This document shows positions 57,041 to 64,000 of a DNA stretch of 64,000 bases, in pieces. The notes under the pieces were generated by a model. That model had not been told where the DNA came from. It searched no databases and saw only the letters and a list, made by a program, of their open reading frames with translations. Position 1 is the stretch's first letter. Every line of letters begins with the position of its first letter. A program made the position numbers and the translations under genes. Origin of the DNA: Pseudomonas antarctica (lineage in GTDB: Bacteria > Pseudomonadota > Gammaproteobacteria > Pseudomonadales > Pseudomonadaceae); contig NZ_UYXQ01000012.1 of the NCBI RefSeq assembly GCF_900624995.1, forward strand, positions 36,491 to 100,490, written 5' to 3'.

Positions 57041-58216
57041 ATGTTATCGAACAAGTCCTTGGCACTGGCGCTGTGCCTCACTATTACTGGCTGCGCACAA
57101 ACTCCACAAAGTGATGCCGAAGGTGGGCATTGGTGGTCATTTGGATCTGACAAGGCTGCTACCAAGGACGCAGTGACCCAAACCGATGCCAAGCCGGATG
57201 CTAAACCTGCTGCGGGCGCTAAGCCTGTCGCGCCGGTTGCCGCAGCTGCGGCTCCAGCACCTGCCGCTGCTGCCGCCCCGGTAGCCAAAGCTGACACCGG
57301 CAGCTGGTGGCCGTTTTTCTCCAAGAGCGCTGATGAAAAGGCCGCGGATGCCAAGGCTGATCTGAAAGCCGACCTCAAGGCCGCAACACCGGCTTCGACT
57401 CCGGACGCCGCGCCTGCTGTCGCCAAGACCAGCACCGAGACCAAATGGTGGTGGCCGTTCGAAAGCAAGCCAAAGCCATTGGCCAAGGTTGACGTGACCA
57501 ACGTGCCGATGCCGGACCCGAAAATCACCCAAGCCTGGCTGGACGACTATGAGCCGCGCCTGCGCGCTGCGATCAAGGACAGCAACCTGCAACTGGAACG
57601 TCGCGACAACGTACTGGTGGTAATTGCTCCGGTAGATGGTTCCTACAACCCGAAACGCCCAGCGATGTTGCTGCCGGTCACTCTGGGGCCGTTCACCCGT
57701 GTCGCCAAGGCTGTTGAAGCCGATCCCAAGACCGCCGTGCTGGTTCTTGGCCACGTCGACACCAGTGGTGCCGAACCTGTGAGCCAGGCTTTGACCCGCG
57801 AGCGAGCGCAGTCCATCGCTTCGATTTTCAGCCTCAGCGGCCTGAAGCAAGATCGCCTGATGCTGCGTGGCATGGGCGACCTTATGCCGCGTGCTGCCAA
57901 CGACAGTAATCAGGGGCGTGCGCTGAACCGTCGCATGGAAATCATGTTCACTCAGCGTACAACTATGTTGGCCCTGCTGAGCAAGTACAACTCGGGCAAG
58001 ACACCGCCTGTGGCGGAATTGGTCGCTGTGCAGAATGTTCCGGCTCCGGCCCCAGCTGCAAAAGCGCCGGCGAAAAAGGCACCCGCTGCGAAGAAAGCCG
58101 CAGCCAAGCCCGCCGCAAAAAAAGCTCCGGCCAAGCCAGCTGCCAAGAAGCCAGCGCCAGCCAAAGCCAAGGCCAAGGCCGCTGCACCGGTTGCCAACGA
58201 CCAGGCGAAAAACTGA
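57041..58216 (+). CDS. OmpA-family lipoprotein with histone-H1-like Lys/Ala/Pro tail
   Basis: 391 aa. The lipobox is TITGC in the N-terminal MLSNKSLALALCLTITGCAQ. A low-complexity Ala/Lys/Pro linker (about 45-140) carries two repeated tryptophan segments (GSWWPFF and KWWWPFE). The OmpA C-domain spans about 215-310 (VLVLGHVDTSGAEPV, NRRMEIMFT). The last 60 residues are almost all Ala, Lys and Pro with repeated AAKKAPAK-type units, like AlgP or histone H1. The start is ATG 57041. It is followed by pdxH after 27 bp. Confidence 0.88.
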   Translation: MLSNKSLALALCLTITGCAQTPQSDAEGGHWWSFGSDKAATKDAVTQTDAKPDAKPAAGAKPVAPVAAAAAPAPAAAAAPVAKADTGSWWPFFSKSADEKAADAKADLKADLKAATPASTPDAAPAVAKTSTETKWWWPFESKPKPLAKVDVTNVPMPDPKITQAWLDDYEPRLRAAIKDSNLQLERRDNVLVVIAPVDGSYNPKRPAMLLPVTLGPFTRVAKAVEADPKTAVLVLGHVDTSGAEPVSQALTRERAQSIASIFSLSGLKQDRLMLRGMGDLMPRAANDSNQGRALNRRMEIMFTQRTTMLALLSKYNSGKTPPVAELVAVQNVPAPAPAAKAPAKKAPAAKKAAAKPAAKKAPAKPAAKKPAPAKAKAKAAAPVANDQAKN

Positions 58217-58243
58217 TCTGCTGAACCAGAAGGATAAAGCCGC

Positions 58244-58891
58244 ATGACCCAGCCACTGGCCGATATGCGCCGTGACTACACACGCGATGGTTTGAGCGAG
58301 GCCCAGGCCCCGAGCGAGCCGTTTGCGTTGTTCCACCAGTGGTTTGCTGACGCGGTGAAAACCGAACAGCCCCCGGTGGAGGCCAATGCCATGACCTTGG
58401 CCACGGTCGACCAGGAAGGTCGTCCGCACTGCCGCATCCTGCTGCTCAAGGGCCTGGATGCGCAGGGCTTTACCTTCTTCACCAATTATCAGAGCGCCAA
58501 GGGTGAACAGCTTGCGGCGCGGCCTTTTGCGGCCATGACGTTCTTCTGGCCTAGCCTGGAGCGCCAGGTGCGTATCGAAGGGCGGGTGGTCAAGGTCACG
58601 CCTGAGGAATCGGACGCTTATTATCAGGTCCGCCCGTTGGGTAGCCGTCTTGGCGCTTGGGCATCACCGCAGAGCCAGGTCATTCGTGATCGCGAAGAAC
58701 TGCAGGACTTGCTCAAGGCCACCGAGCAGCGCTTCAGCGATACCCAACCCGACTGCCCTGAGCATTGGGGCGGCTATCGCCTGCTGCCCGAGCGCATCGA
58801 GTTCTGGCAGGGCCGCGCCAGCCGCCTGCATGACCGCCTGAACTATCGCCTGCAAACCGGCGAGTGGACTCGCGAGCGCCTTGCGCCCTGA
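58244..58891 (+). CDS. pdxH: Pyridoxamine 5'-phosphate oxidase
   Basis: 215 aa. An FMN enzyme that oxidises pyridoxine or pyridoxamine phosphate to pyridoxal phosphate. FMN-binding segments include [25 protein letters not shown] and QVRIEGRV, and the C-terminal signature [13 protein letters not shown] is present. Full length with clear family boundaries. The PLP it makes is the cofactor of the enzyme at the window's right end, though no operon link exists. Confidence 0.97.
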   Translation: MTQPLADMRRDYTRDGLSEAQAPSEPFALFHQWFADAVKTEQPPVEANAMTLATVDQEGRPHCRILLLKGLDAQGFTFFTNYQSAKGEQLAARPFAAMTFFWPSLERQVRIEGRVVKVTPEESDAYYQVRPLGSRLGAWASPQSQVIRDREELQDLLKATEQRFSDTQPDCPEHWGGYRLLPERIEFWQGRASRLHDRLNYRLQTGEWTRERLAP

Positions 58892-58933
58892 GCTTCACCT
58901 TTCGTCACATTCTCCTGAATGTTGTCTGCCGCA

Positions 58934-58965
58934 CCGAAGTCTCTCACCAAGAGGCTTCGGCGTTT
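58934..58965 (+). terminator. Terminator hairpin after pdxH
   Basis: CCGAAGTCTC (58934-58943) pairs with GAGGCTTCGG (58951-58960) with one G-U, loop TCACCAA, followed by CGTTTTG. It is a moderate intrinsic terminator for the OmpA-pdxH unit. Confidence 0.55.
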
Positions 58966-59154
58966 TGCTGTGCGACTACTATGATCAACGCTTCCATGAC
59001 ATTGTTTGGAGCAAGGTGAGAGCTACCGTTCGTCGAGTTTTCTGGTACTGGCAGTCTGTACTAAGGCTGAATGAAAGCAATTTTCTGACGTGCTTGCCGT
59101 GACAGGCGCCAAGCTGCGGCGTCTAATGAATACCTGTCCTTTGGAGTTGATGCT

Positions 59155-59619
59155 ATGCGTAAGTCCGTTTTACTAGTTGCCTGCTTTACCACCCTGTCGT
59201 TGTTGTTGGGTGGCTGCGCCTCGAGTCTGACCGGCGACTCGTACTCCCGTGACGAGGCGCGCCGTGTACAGACCGTTCGCATGGGCACCATTGAATCCCT
59301 GCGTCCGGTGAAAATCGAAGGCACCAAGACCCCAATCGGCGGCGCTGCTGGCGCAGTCATCGGCGGCGTTGGCGGCAGCGCCATCGGCGGCGGCCGTGGC
59401 AGTATCGTCACCGCTGTGATCGGCGCGGTAGCCGGCGGCCTGCTGGGCTCCGCCACCGAAGAAGGCCTGACCCGTACCCAGGGCGTGGAAATCACCGTTC
59501 GCGAAGACGACGGCAGCATGCGCGCCTACGTACAAGCCGTGCAGGAAAATGAAATCTTCCGCATCGGCGACCGCGTGCGCATCATGACCGTTAACGGCAC
59601 CAGCCGCGTTACGCGTTAA
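59155..59619 (+). CDS. Glycine-zipper 2TM outer-membrane lipoprotein (SlyB-like)
   Basis: 154 aa. The signal with lipobox LLGGC is followed by a short linker and a Gly-zipper of two hydrophobic helices (about 62-105: GGAAGAVIGGVGGSAIGGG, then AVIGAVAGGLLG). The C-terminal beta-type domain (VEITVREDDGSMRAYVQAV) is typical of SlyB/YcfJ-like envelope-stress lipoproteins. It is followed directly by two tandem terminators. Confidence 0.9.
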   Translation: MRKSVLLVACFTTLSLLLGGCASSLTGDSYSRDEARRVQTVRMGTIESLRPVKIEGTKTPIGGAAGAVIGGVGGSAIGGGRGSIVTAVIGAVAGGLLGSATEEGLTRTQGVEITVREDDGSMRAYVQAVQENEIFRIGDRVRIMTVNGTSRVTR

Positions 59620-59640
59620 GCGCCGGTCGTAGAAACATAA

Positions 59641-59672
59641 AACCCCAACCGGGTGACCGGTTGGGGTTTTTT
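59641..59672 (+). terminator. Intrinsic terminator after the glycine-zipper gene
   Basis: AACCCCAACCGG and CCGGTTGGGGTT form a perfect 12-bp stem with loop GTGA, followed by a run of T to 59672. It is nearly identical to the terminator at 61790-61823 beyond the chemoreceptor gene. Confidence 0.92.
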
Positions 59673-59700
59673 GATGTTTTTCTCAAAACGCAGGCGATAA

Positions 59701-59727
59701 AAAACCGCCTTAGTCAGGCGGTTTTTT
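59701..59727. terminator. Second bidirectional terminator
   Basis: AACCGCCT (59703-59710) pairs with AGGCGGTT (59716-59723), flanked by an A run and a T run. It lies 30 bp after the first terminator and would insulate the following region from read-through. Confidence 0.85.
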
Positions 59728-59998
59728 ATTGCAAACTCAGTTTGCGGCTGAGGTTGCGCTTTCACAGGAAACCATGACCTGTATCCAAAGGCCAACGTGT
59801 TCCGGTAAGTAGGCTGGAAGTAAGGCCCAACTCATGGCGGGCCGAGTATGTCGAAGTTTGCACGACGTACGTGGAACCTCGTAGTGAATGCCCTGCGTGT
59901 TTATCACGTGGGTATTCCTGCGGGACAGCTTCGATGACCTCTAAGGTCTGAGAAGTGGAGCCGCCTCGGCTTGAGCCGAGGCGGCTTCTTGATTTTTT
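59728..59998 (+). ncRNA. Candidate structured small RNA
   Basis: About 270 bp without a supported protein gene, insulated upstream by two terminators and ended by its own plus-strand terminator. Several local pairings are visible: GCAAACT-CA-GTTTGC near 59731-59745, GGCCC/GGGCC around 59818-59837, and CCCTGCGTG with its partner region CACGTGGG near 59893-59914. No promoter could be fixed and the family was not recognised; it does not resemble 6S RNA, tmRNA, RNase P RNA or RsmY/Z by eye. The 5' end is undefined. Confidence 0.45.
59959..59998 (+). terminator. Strong plus-strand terminator upstream of the chemoreceptor gene end
   Basis: AGCCGCCTCGGC (59959-59970) and GCCGAGGCGGCT (59975-59986) form a perfect 12-bp stem with loop TTGA, followed by TCTTGATTTTTT. 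On the minus strand no U tract follows, so it does not serve the convergent chemoreceptor gene. It implies a plus-strand transcript arriving from 59728-59958. Confidence 0.88.
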
Positions 59999-60009
59999 GC
60001 GTTGCTACT

Positions 60010-61632
60010 TCAGACCTGAAAGTGCTTCACCATCGTGTTCAATTCATGCGCCAGGCTGGCGAGGGATTGCGAGGCAGCCGTCGTTTGGGTTGAGCCTTGC
60101 GCCGACTGAGTCGACAGCTGTTGAATATTCAGCAAGTTGCGATCAACCGCCCGTGCAACGTCGGCCTGCTCTGCCGCCGCCGTGGTAATCACCAGGTTAC
60201 GGTCGTTGATCTCATCGTTAGCCGCCAGGATATCCGCCAGCGCTTGCTGAGCCAGCTCGGCCAACGCCAGGGTCTGCTGGGTCATGGTGCTGCTGTCGAG
60301 CATAGTGTGGACGGTGCTGGCGGTATTGGTCTGAATACTGCCGATCATTTGTTCGATTTCCTGGGTCGATTGGGCCGTTCGGTGGGCTAGGGCGCGCACT
60401 TCATCGGCGACCACTGCAAAACCACGCCCGGCCTCACCGGCACGCGCCGCTTCGATGGCCGCGTTCAGGGCCAACAGGTTGGTTTGCTCGGCAATGGTGC
60501 GGATCACATCAAGTACTTTGCCGATGCCTTTGGCTTGTTCAGCCAGGCCGCCCACTTGCCCGGAGCTGACCTCAACACCACGGGTCAGCGCCTGGATGGC
60601 ATTCAACGCCTCGACCATGCGCTGCTGGCCTTTCAACGCAATGCTGCGCGACTCCTGCGAAAGGTCAGAGGTCGAGGCCGCATTGCGCGCCACCTCTTCA
60701 ATCGCGGTGGTCATCTCGGTGACGGCGGTGGCCGCCTGCTCGATCTCCCCGTGTTGCTGCTGCAGGTCGCGGCTACCTTCGGCGGTGACGGCATTAAGCT
60801 CTTCGGCGGCCGCGGCCAGTTGGCTGGATGATCCGGTAATCTGGCGCAGGGTCTGCACCAGGTTATTACGCATGGTTTCTTGCGCGCGGAGCAGGCGGGT
60901 AGCCTCGTCGTTGCCCGTGGGTGTAATGGGCTGGGTGAGGTCGCCCTTGGCGATGGTTTCGGCCACCTGTACCGCTTCCATGATCGGCCCGGTAATGCTT
61001 CGGGTCAGCAACCACGCTACCAAGACAGTGCCGGCACTCACCAGCAGGATGACGATCGCGATACCGTTCACCGCGTGCTGGTAAGCGTCTTCGGACATGC
61101 GTGCGGCGTGTTCTGCGCCTTTGTTGGCGAGGTCTATCAGTTGGTCGAAGTTCTTGGTCATCTGCTCATAGCTTTCTCGAATGCTGTTGAGAAAGTCGCG
61201 GGCGCCGGCTTTGTCGCCTGAGCGTGAGCGCTTGAGCATCTCGGTGTGGTTCTTGGCATAGCCCTCGAGGCTCTGGTTGAACGCGTCGAGGCGTGATTTT
61301 TCCTCTGAGGTACGCAGTAGCCCTGCATAGTGAACCATCTGCTCCTTAACCGCTTTCAAGCGGCCTGCGGATTTGTCTTCATAGGTCTGCATATCCGCAT
61401 CGCTTGAGGACAGGATGTGCGCCATTTCTCCGAGACGAAAACGATCGAGTGAAGCATTCGCCAAGGCCAGCAGCCGGACGCGCTGCATCCAATTGTTTTG
61501 AATGTCTGTTGCCTGGGACTGGACTTCGCCAATCTGCTTGAGGGCGAACAGGCCGAGAAACACACTCAGTGACGCAATAGCGGCGAAGCCGATGAAGGCT
61601 CTGGCTGCGATTCTTATATTTCTCAGGAACAT
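60010..61632 (-). CDS. Methyl-accepting chemotaxis protein with four-helix-bundle sensor
   Basis: 540 aa. A membrane segment near 8-30, a periplasmic four-helix-bundle sensor domain (about 32-188), a second membrane segment (about 190-212), HAMP (about 213-265) and the cytoplasmic signalling domain with the conserved tip [19 protein letters not shown], then [18 protein letters not shown] at 61632 gives [16 protein letters not shown], the proper start before the first membrane segment. The ligand is not predictable. It is convergent with the candidate small RNA region. Confidence 0.93.
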   Translation of the reverse strand: MFLRNIRIAARAFIGFAAIASLSVFLGLFALKQIGEVQSQATDIQNNWMQRVRLLALANASLDRFRLGEMAHILSSSDADMQTYEDKSAGRLKAVKEQMVHYAGLLRTSEEKSRLDAFNQSLEGYAKNHTEMLKRSRSGDKAGARDFLNSIRESYEQMTKNFDQLIDLANKGAEHAARMSEDAYQHAVNGIAIVILLVSAGTVLVAWLLTRSITGPIMEAVQVAETIAKGDLTQPITPTGNDEATRLLRAQETMRNNLVQTLRQITGSSSQLAAAAEELNAVTAEGSRDLQQQHGEIEQAATAVTEMTTAIEEVARNAASTSDLSQESRSIALKGQQRMVEALNAIQALTRGVEVSSGQVGGLAEQAKGIGKVLDVIRTIAEQTNLLALNAAIEAARAGEAGRGFAVVADEVRALAHRTAQSTQEIEQMIGSIQTNTASTVHTMLDSSTMTQQTLALAELAQQALADILAANDEINDRNLVITTAAAEQADVARAVDRNLLNIQQLSTQSAQGSTQTTAASQSLASLAHELNTMVKHFQV

Positions 61633-61789
61633 AGGCTTGTCGCTCGGGCTGGAAACGCGTTGGGGAGCAAGGTCGGGCGGGCATCCCAGGCCGGGACGGT
61701 GAAATCGCCACAACAGATAGTCGGCGCGAGGATGAAAGTCTTTAGGCCGCACAGGCGGATTACTGGCTAAACGTAGGCTGCGGAACTAG

Positions 61790-61823
61790 AAAAACCCCAA
61801 CCGGATGACCGATTGGGGTTTTT
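61790..61823 (-). terminator. Terminator between nhaA and the chemoreceptor gene
   Basis: The stem ACCCCAACCGG / CCGATTGGGGT with loop ATGA is flanked by A5 and T5. On the minus strand it lies 17 bp after the nhaA stop and ends that transcript. It differs from the terminator at 59641 by about two bases in the stem-loop. Confidence 0.88.
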
Positions 61824-61839
61824 GGCGTGTGTCAGGGGC

Positions 61840-63015
61840 TCAGGCTTTCTTGCGACTCGCCATCGCCGTTACTGCATAACCAATACAAGCCGCCAGGATC
61901 GACCCGGTAAGGATGCCCATTCTATCTTCACCCGCGAACTCGCTGGCGCCCGGCACAAAGGCCAGTGAGCCGACAAACAGGCTCATGGTGAAGCCGATAC
62001 CGCACAGGATCGCCACCCCGAACACCTGGCCCCAGTTCGCGCCACTGGGCAGGGCAGCAAGACCGGTCTTGATCGCGAGCCAGGTAAGGCCGAACACGCC
62101 GACGGTTTTGCCGATCAGCAGGCCAGCAGCGATGCCCAGAGGCACATGATGGGTGAAGCTTTCCAGGCTGACGCCGGTGAGGGACACTCCGGCGTTGGCG
62201 AACGCGAACAGCGGCAGGATAGCGTAGGCCACCCACGGGTGCAGGGCGTGTTCCAGCGTCATCAACGGCGAGGGCTCGGCATTCTTGGTGCGCATCGGAA
62301 TGCAGAAGGCCAGCGTTACCCCGGCCAGCGTGGCGTGCACGCCACTCTTGAGCACGCACACCCACAGGATCAGGCCGATGATCAAGTAGGGCCCGAGTTT
62401 GATCACGCCCAGTCGGTTCATCGCGATCAAAGCAATCAGGCAAGCGCCTGCACCCGCCAAGGCGGCGCCCGACAAGTCGGCCGAATAGAACACGGCGATG
62501 ACGATGATTGCACCGAGGTCATCGATAATGGCCAAGGTCATCAGGAACAGCTTCAGCGACACTGGAACCCGCTTGCCCAGCAGCGCCAACACACCCAGGG
62601 CGAAGGCAATGTCGGTAGCCATTGGGATAGCCCAGCCGGAGAGCGCCGCCGGGAAGTCCTTGTTGATCGCCCAGTAGATCAGCGCCGGAACCACCATGCC
62701 GCCAATGGCCGCAGCGCCTGGCAACACCACTTGCGAGGGTTTGGACAGGTGGCCGTCGAGCAGCTCGCGCTTAACTTCCAGGCCGATCAGCAGGAAGAAC
62801 AGGGCCATGAGGCCGTCGTTGATCCACAGCAGGGCGGGTTTAGCGATTTTCAGCGCACCAATTTGTGCCACCACCGGTACGTCGAGGAAGGCGTTGTACA
62901 GGTGCGACAACGGTGAGTTGTTGATGATCAGCGCCAAGGCGGCAGCGGCGATCAACAACAGGCCGCTGGCGGCTTCCAGCTGGAAGAAACGGGTGAAAGT
63001 GCTACGCAGAGGCAA
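61840..63015 (-). CDS. nhaA: Na+/H+ antiporter NhaA
   Basis: 391 aa with about twelve membrane segments. NhaA exchanges Na+ or Li+ for protons across the inner membrane. The ion-binding acidic residues are visible in ALIDDLGAI-type sequence ([17 protein letters not shown]) and in [16 protein letters not shown]. The start is TTG at 63015, with GGAGAG about 9 bases upstream; no in-frame ATG exists near the N terminus, which otherwise fits the family ([20 protein letters not shown]). Confidence 0.94.
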   Translation of the reverse strand: MPLRSTFTRFFQLEAASGLLLIAAAALALIINNSPLSHLYNAFLDVPVVAQIGALKIAKPALLWINDGLMALFFLLIGLEVKRELLDGHLSKPSQVVLPGAAAIGGMVVPALIYWAINKDFPAALSGWAIPMATDIAFALGVLALLGKRVPVSLKLFLMTLAIIDDLGAIIVIAVFYSADLSGAALAGAGACLIALIAMNRLGVIKLGPYLIIGLILWVCVLKSGVHATLAGVTLAFCIPMRTKNAEPSPLMTLEHALHPWVAYAILPLFAFANAGVSLTGVSLESFTHHVPLGIAAGLLIGKTVGVFGLTWLAIKTGLAALPSGANWGQVFGVAILCGIGFTMSLFVGSLAFVPGASEFAGEDRMGILTGSILAACIGYAVTAMASRKKA

Positions 63016-63231
63016 GGGACGCTCTCCAATCCAGGTTCAATAAGTGGCTACCCTAACCCGTACTGTTAGTTGTTAAAACAAAATTTATATTCTTATTTGT
63101 TATAAACGGCAGGCCGCTTTGGTATTGCAGCAAAGCCTAGCAATTGTGCGTCTATTTGAGTCGTCACTGTATCTGTGTGTCGTTTAGGAAAACCCCTAAA
63201 ATTAAGGCTGAAATCTTTAGAGACGCACCTT

Positions 63232-64000
63232 ATGAGCGACCACCGTACCTGGGCCCGCGAAGCCATTCGCATCATTGAAGCGGACTTCCAGCGTAGCGCC
63301 GACACGCACCTGATTCCTTTGCCATTACCGGGCCTGCCGGGTATCGAGTTGTACTTTAAGGACGAATCCAGCCACCCCACCGGCAGCCTCAAGCATCGGC
63401 TGGCGCGATCGCTGTTTCTGTATGCGCTGTGTAATGGCTGGCTAAAACCAGGCGCGCCGGTGATCGAAGCGTCCAGCGGTTCTACAGCGGTTTCGGAGGC
63501 GTACTTTGCGCGTTTGCTTGGCCTGCCGTTTATCGCGGTGATGCCGGCCACGACTTCCCAATCGAAGATCGACCAGATCGCCTTTTACGGTGGCAAGAGC
63601 CATCTAGTGACGGATCCGACGCAGATCTACGCCGAGTCGGAACGGTTGGCGCAGTCAAGTGGCGGTCACTTTATGGACCAATTCACCTACGCCGAACGCG
63701 CTACCGACTGGCGTGCGAACAACAACATCGCCGAGTCGATCTTCCAACAGATGCGTTTTGAGCATTACCCTGAGCCGAGCTGGTTGATTTCCAGCCCCGG
63801 CACCGGTGGCACCACGGCGACCCTGGGGCGTTATGTGCGCTATCGCCAGCATTGCACCCGCGTGCTGTGTGCCGATGCCGAGCGTTCGGTGTTCTTTGAC
63901 TTCTACCAGAGCGGCGACGCCAGCCTGCGTCTGGAGTGTGGCTCGCGCATCGAGGGGATCGGCCGGCCACGGGTCGAGGCAAGTTTTTTGCCTAAGGTGA
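63232..64000 (+). CDS. PLP-dependent cysteine-synthase-like enzyme, 5' part
   Basis: 256 codons visible; the gene continues past the right edge, so the stop is unknown. It belongs to the fold type II PLP family (cysteine synthase/CBS-like). The PLP Lys is expected at residue 54 in HPTGSLKHR, and the substrate/cofactor segments [20 protein letters not shown] and [15 protein letters not shown] (phosphate-binding Gly-rich loop) are visible. It differs from CysK/CysM in the N terminus, so the substrate is uncertain. The start ATG at 63232 follows a 216-bp gap divergent from nhaA. Confidence 0.85.
   Translation, partial: MSDHRTWAREAIRIIEADFQRSADTHLIPLPLPGLPGIELYFKDESSHPTGSLKHRLARSLFLYALCNGWLKPGAPVIEASSGSTAVSEAYFARLLGLPFIAVMPATTSQSKIDQIAFYGGKSHLVTDPTQIYAESERLAQSSGGHFMDQFTYAERATDWRANNNIAESIFQQMRFEHYPEPSWLISSPGTGGTTATLGRYVRYRQHCTRVLCADAERSVFFDFYQSGDASLRLECGSRIEGIGRPRVEASFLPKV

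Noticed and set aside
59728..59958. Identification of the candidate RNA as 6S RNA, tmRNA, RNase P RNA or RsmY
   Set aside because: None of the conserved sequence blocks of these RNAs was recognised, and the gene context differs from their usual loci.
59959..59998. Terminator of the chemoreceptor gene
   Set aside because: On the minus strand the hairpin is followed by CCACTTCT, not a U tract; the U tract exists only on the plus strand.

Overview
This window looks like a chromosome segment of a Pseudomonas from the fluorescens lineage. The evidence is the GC-rich coding sequence, the gene order bamA-skp-lpxD-fabZ-lpxA-lpxB-rnhB-dnaE-accA-tilS-pyrG-kdsA-eno-ftsB-ispD followed by ispF-truD-surE-pcm-nlpD-rpoS, and the palindromic REP-type elements between genes (cores such as GCGAGCAAGCCCGC and CGTTCCCACGC). 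I saw no rRNA, tRNA, insertion sequence, prophage or CRISPR array.

Region 1 (1-17373, all +) is core envelope and housekeeping: the end of bamA and skp (outer-membrane protein assembly), lpxD/fabZ/lpxA/lpxB (lipid A), rnhB, dnaE, accA, tilS, pyrG, kdsA (Kdo), eno, ftsB (division) and ispD. A 137-bp inverted-repeat element separates accA from tilS. Region 2 (17487-25616) has a LysR regulator divergent from the glutathione-dependent formaldehyde genes (frmA, fghA), then ispF-truD-surE-pcm-nlpD-rpoS. Downstream of rpoS the familiar rsmZ-fdxA-mutS order is missing; a convergent cold-shock gene and dcd follow instead.

Region 3 (27320-37634, all -) is the most interesting part. Four genes of the ligase-associated DNA repair set (metallo-beta-lactamase exonuclease, ATP-dependent DNA ligase, Lhr-type helicase, PdeM phosphoesterase) are present, but a complete basic amino-acid ABC transporter operon (aotJQMOP-like) lies between the exonuclease-ligase pair and the helicase-PdeM pair. 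The helicase starts only 57 bp after the transporter operon, so transport and repair genes may share a transcript.

Region 4 (37846-46628) has a QuiP-like penicillin-acylase family lipoprotein, a Nu-type glutathione transferase, and an iron-type ABC transporter (binding protein, permease, ATPase). The transporter is divergent from an OmpR/EnvZ-type two-component system, and a Fur-box-like sequence lies in the shared intergenic space.

Region 5 (46693-64000) contains SEC-C zinc-motif proteins (one very His-rich), a LEA-type lipoprotein, two OmpA-family lipoproteins (one with a histone-H1-like Lys/Ala/Pro tail), a DUF1145 membrane protein overlapping a collagen-like secreted protein, dinG, an agarase-like glycoside hydrolase, a beta-lactamase-fold esterase, pdxH, a glycine-zipper lipoprotein, a chemoreceptor, nhaA and the start of a PLP-dependent cysteine-synthase-like enzyme. 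Between the glycine-zipper gene and the chemoreceptor is about 270 nt of non-coding sequence ending in a strong plus-strand terminator, a candidate small RNA.

Starts were chosen by family length, ribosome-binding site and overlap with the upstream gene. All functional names rest on reading the translated sequence; no database search was possible.
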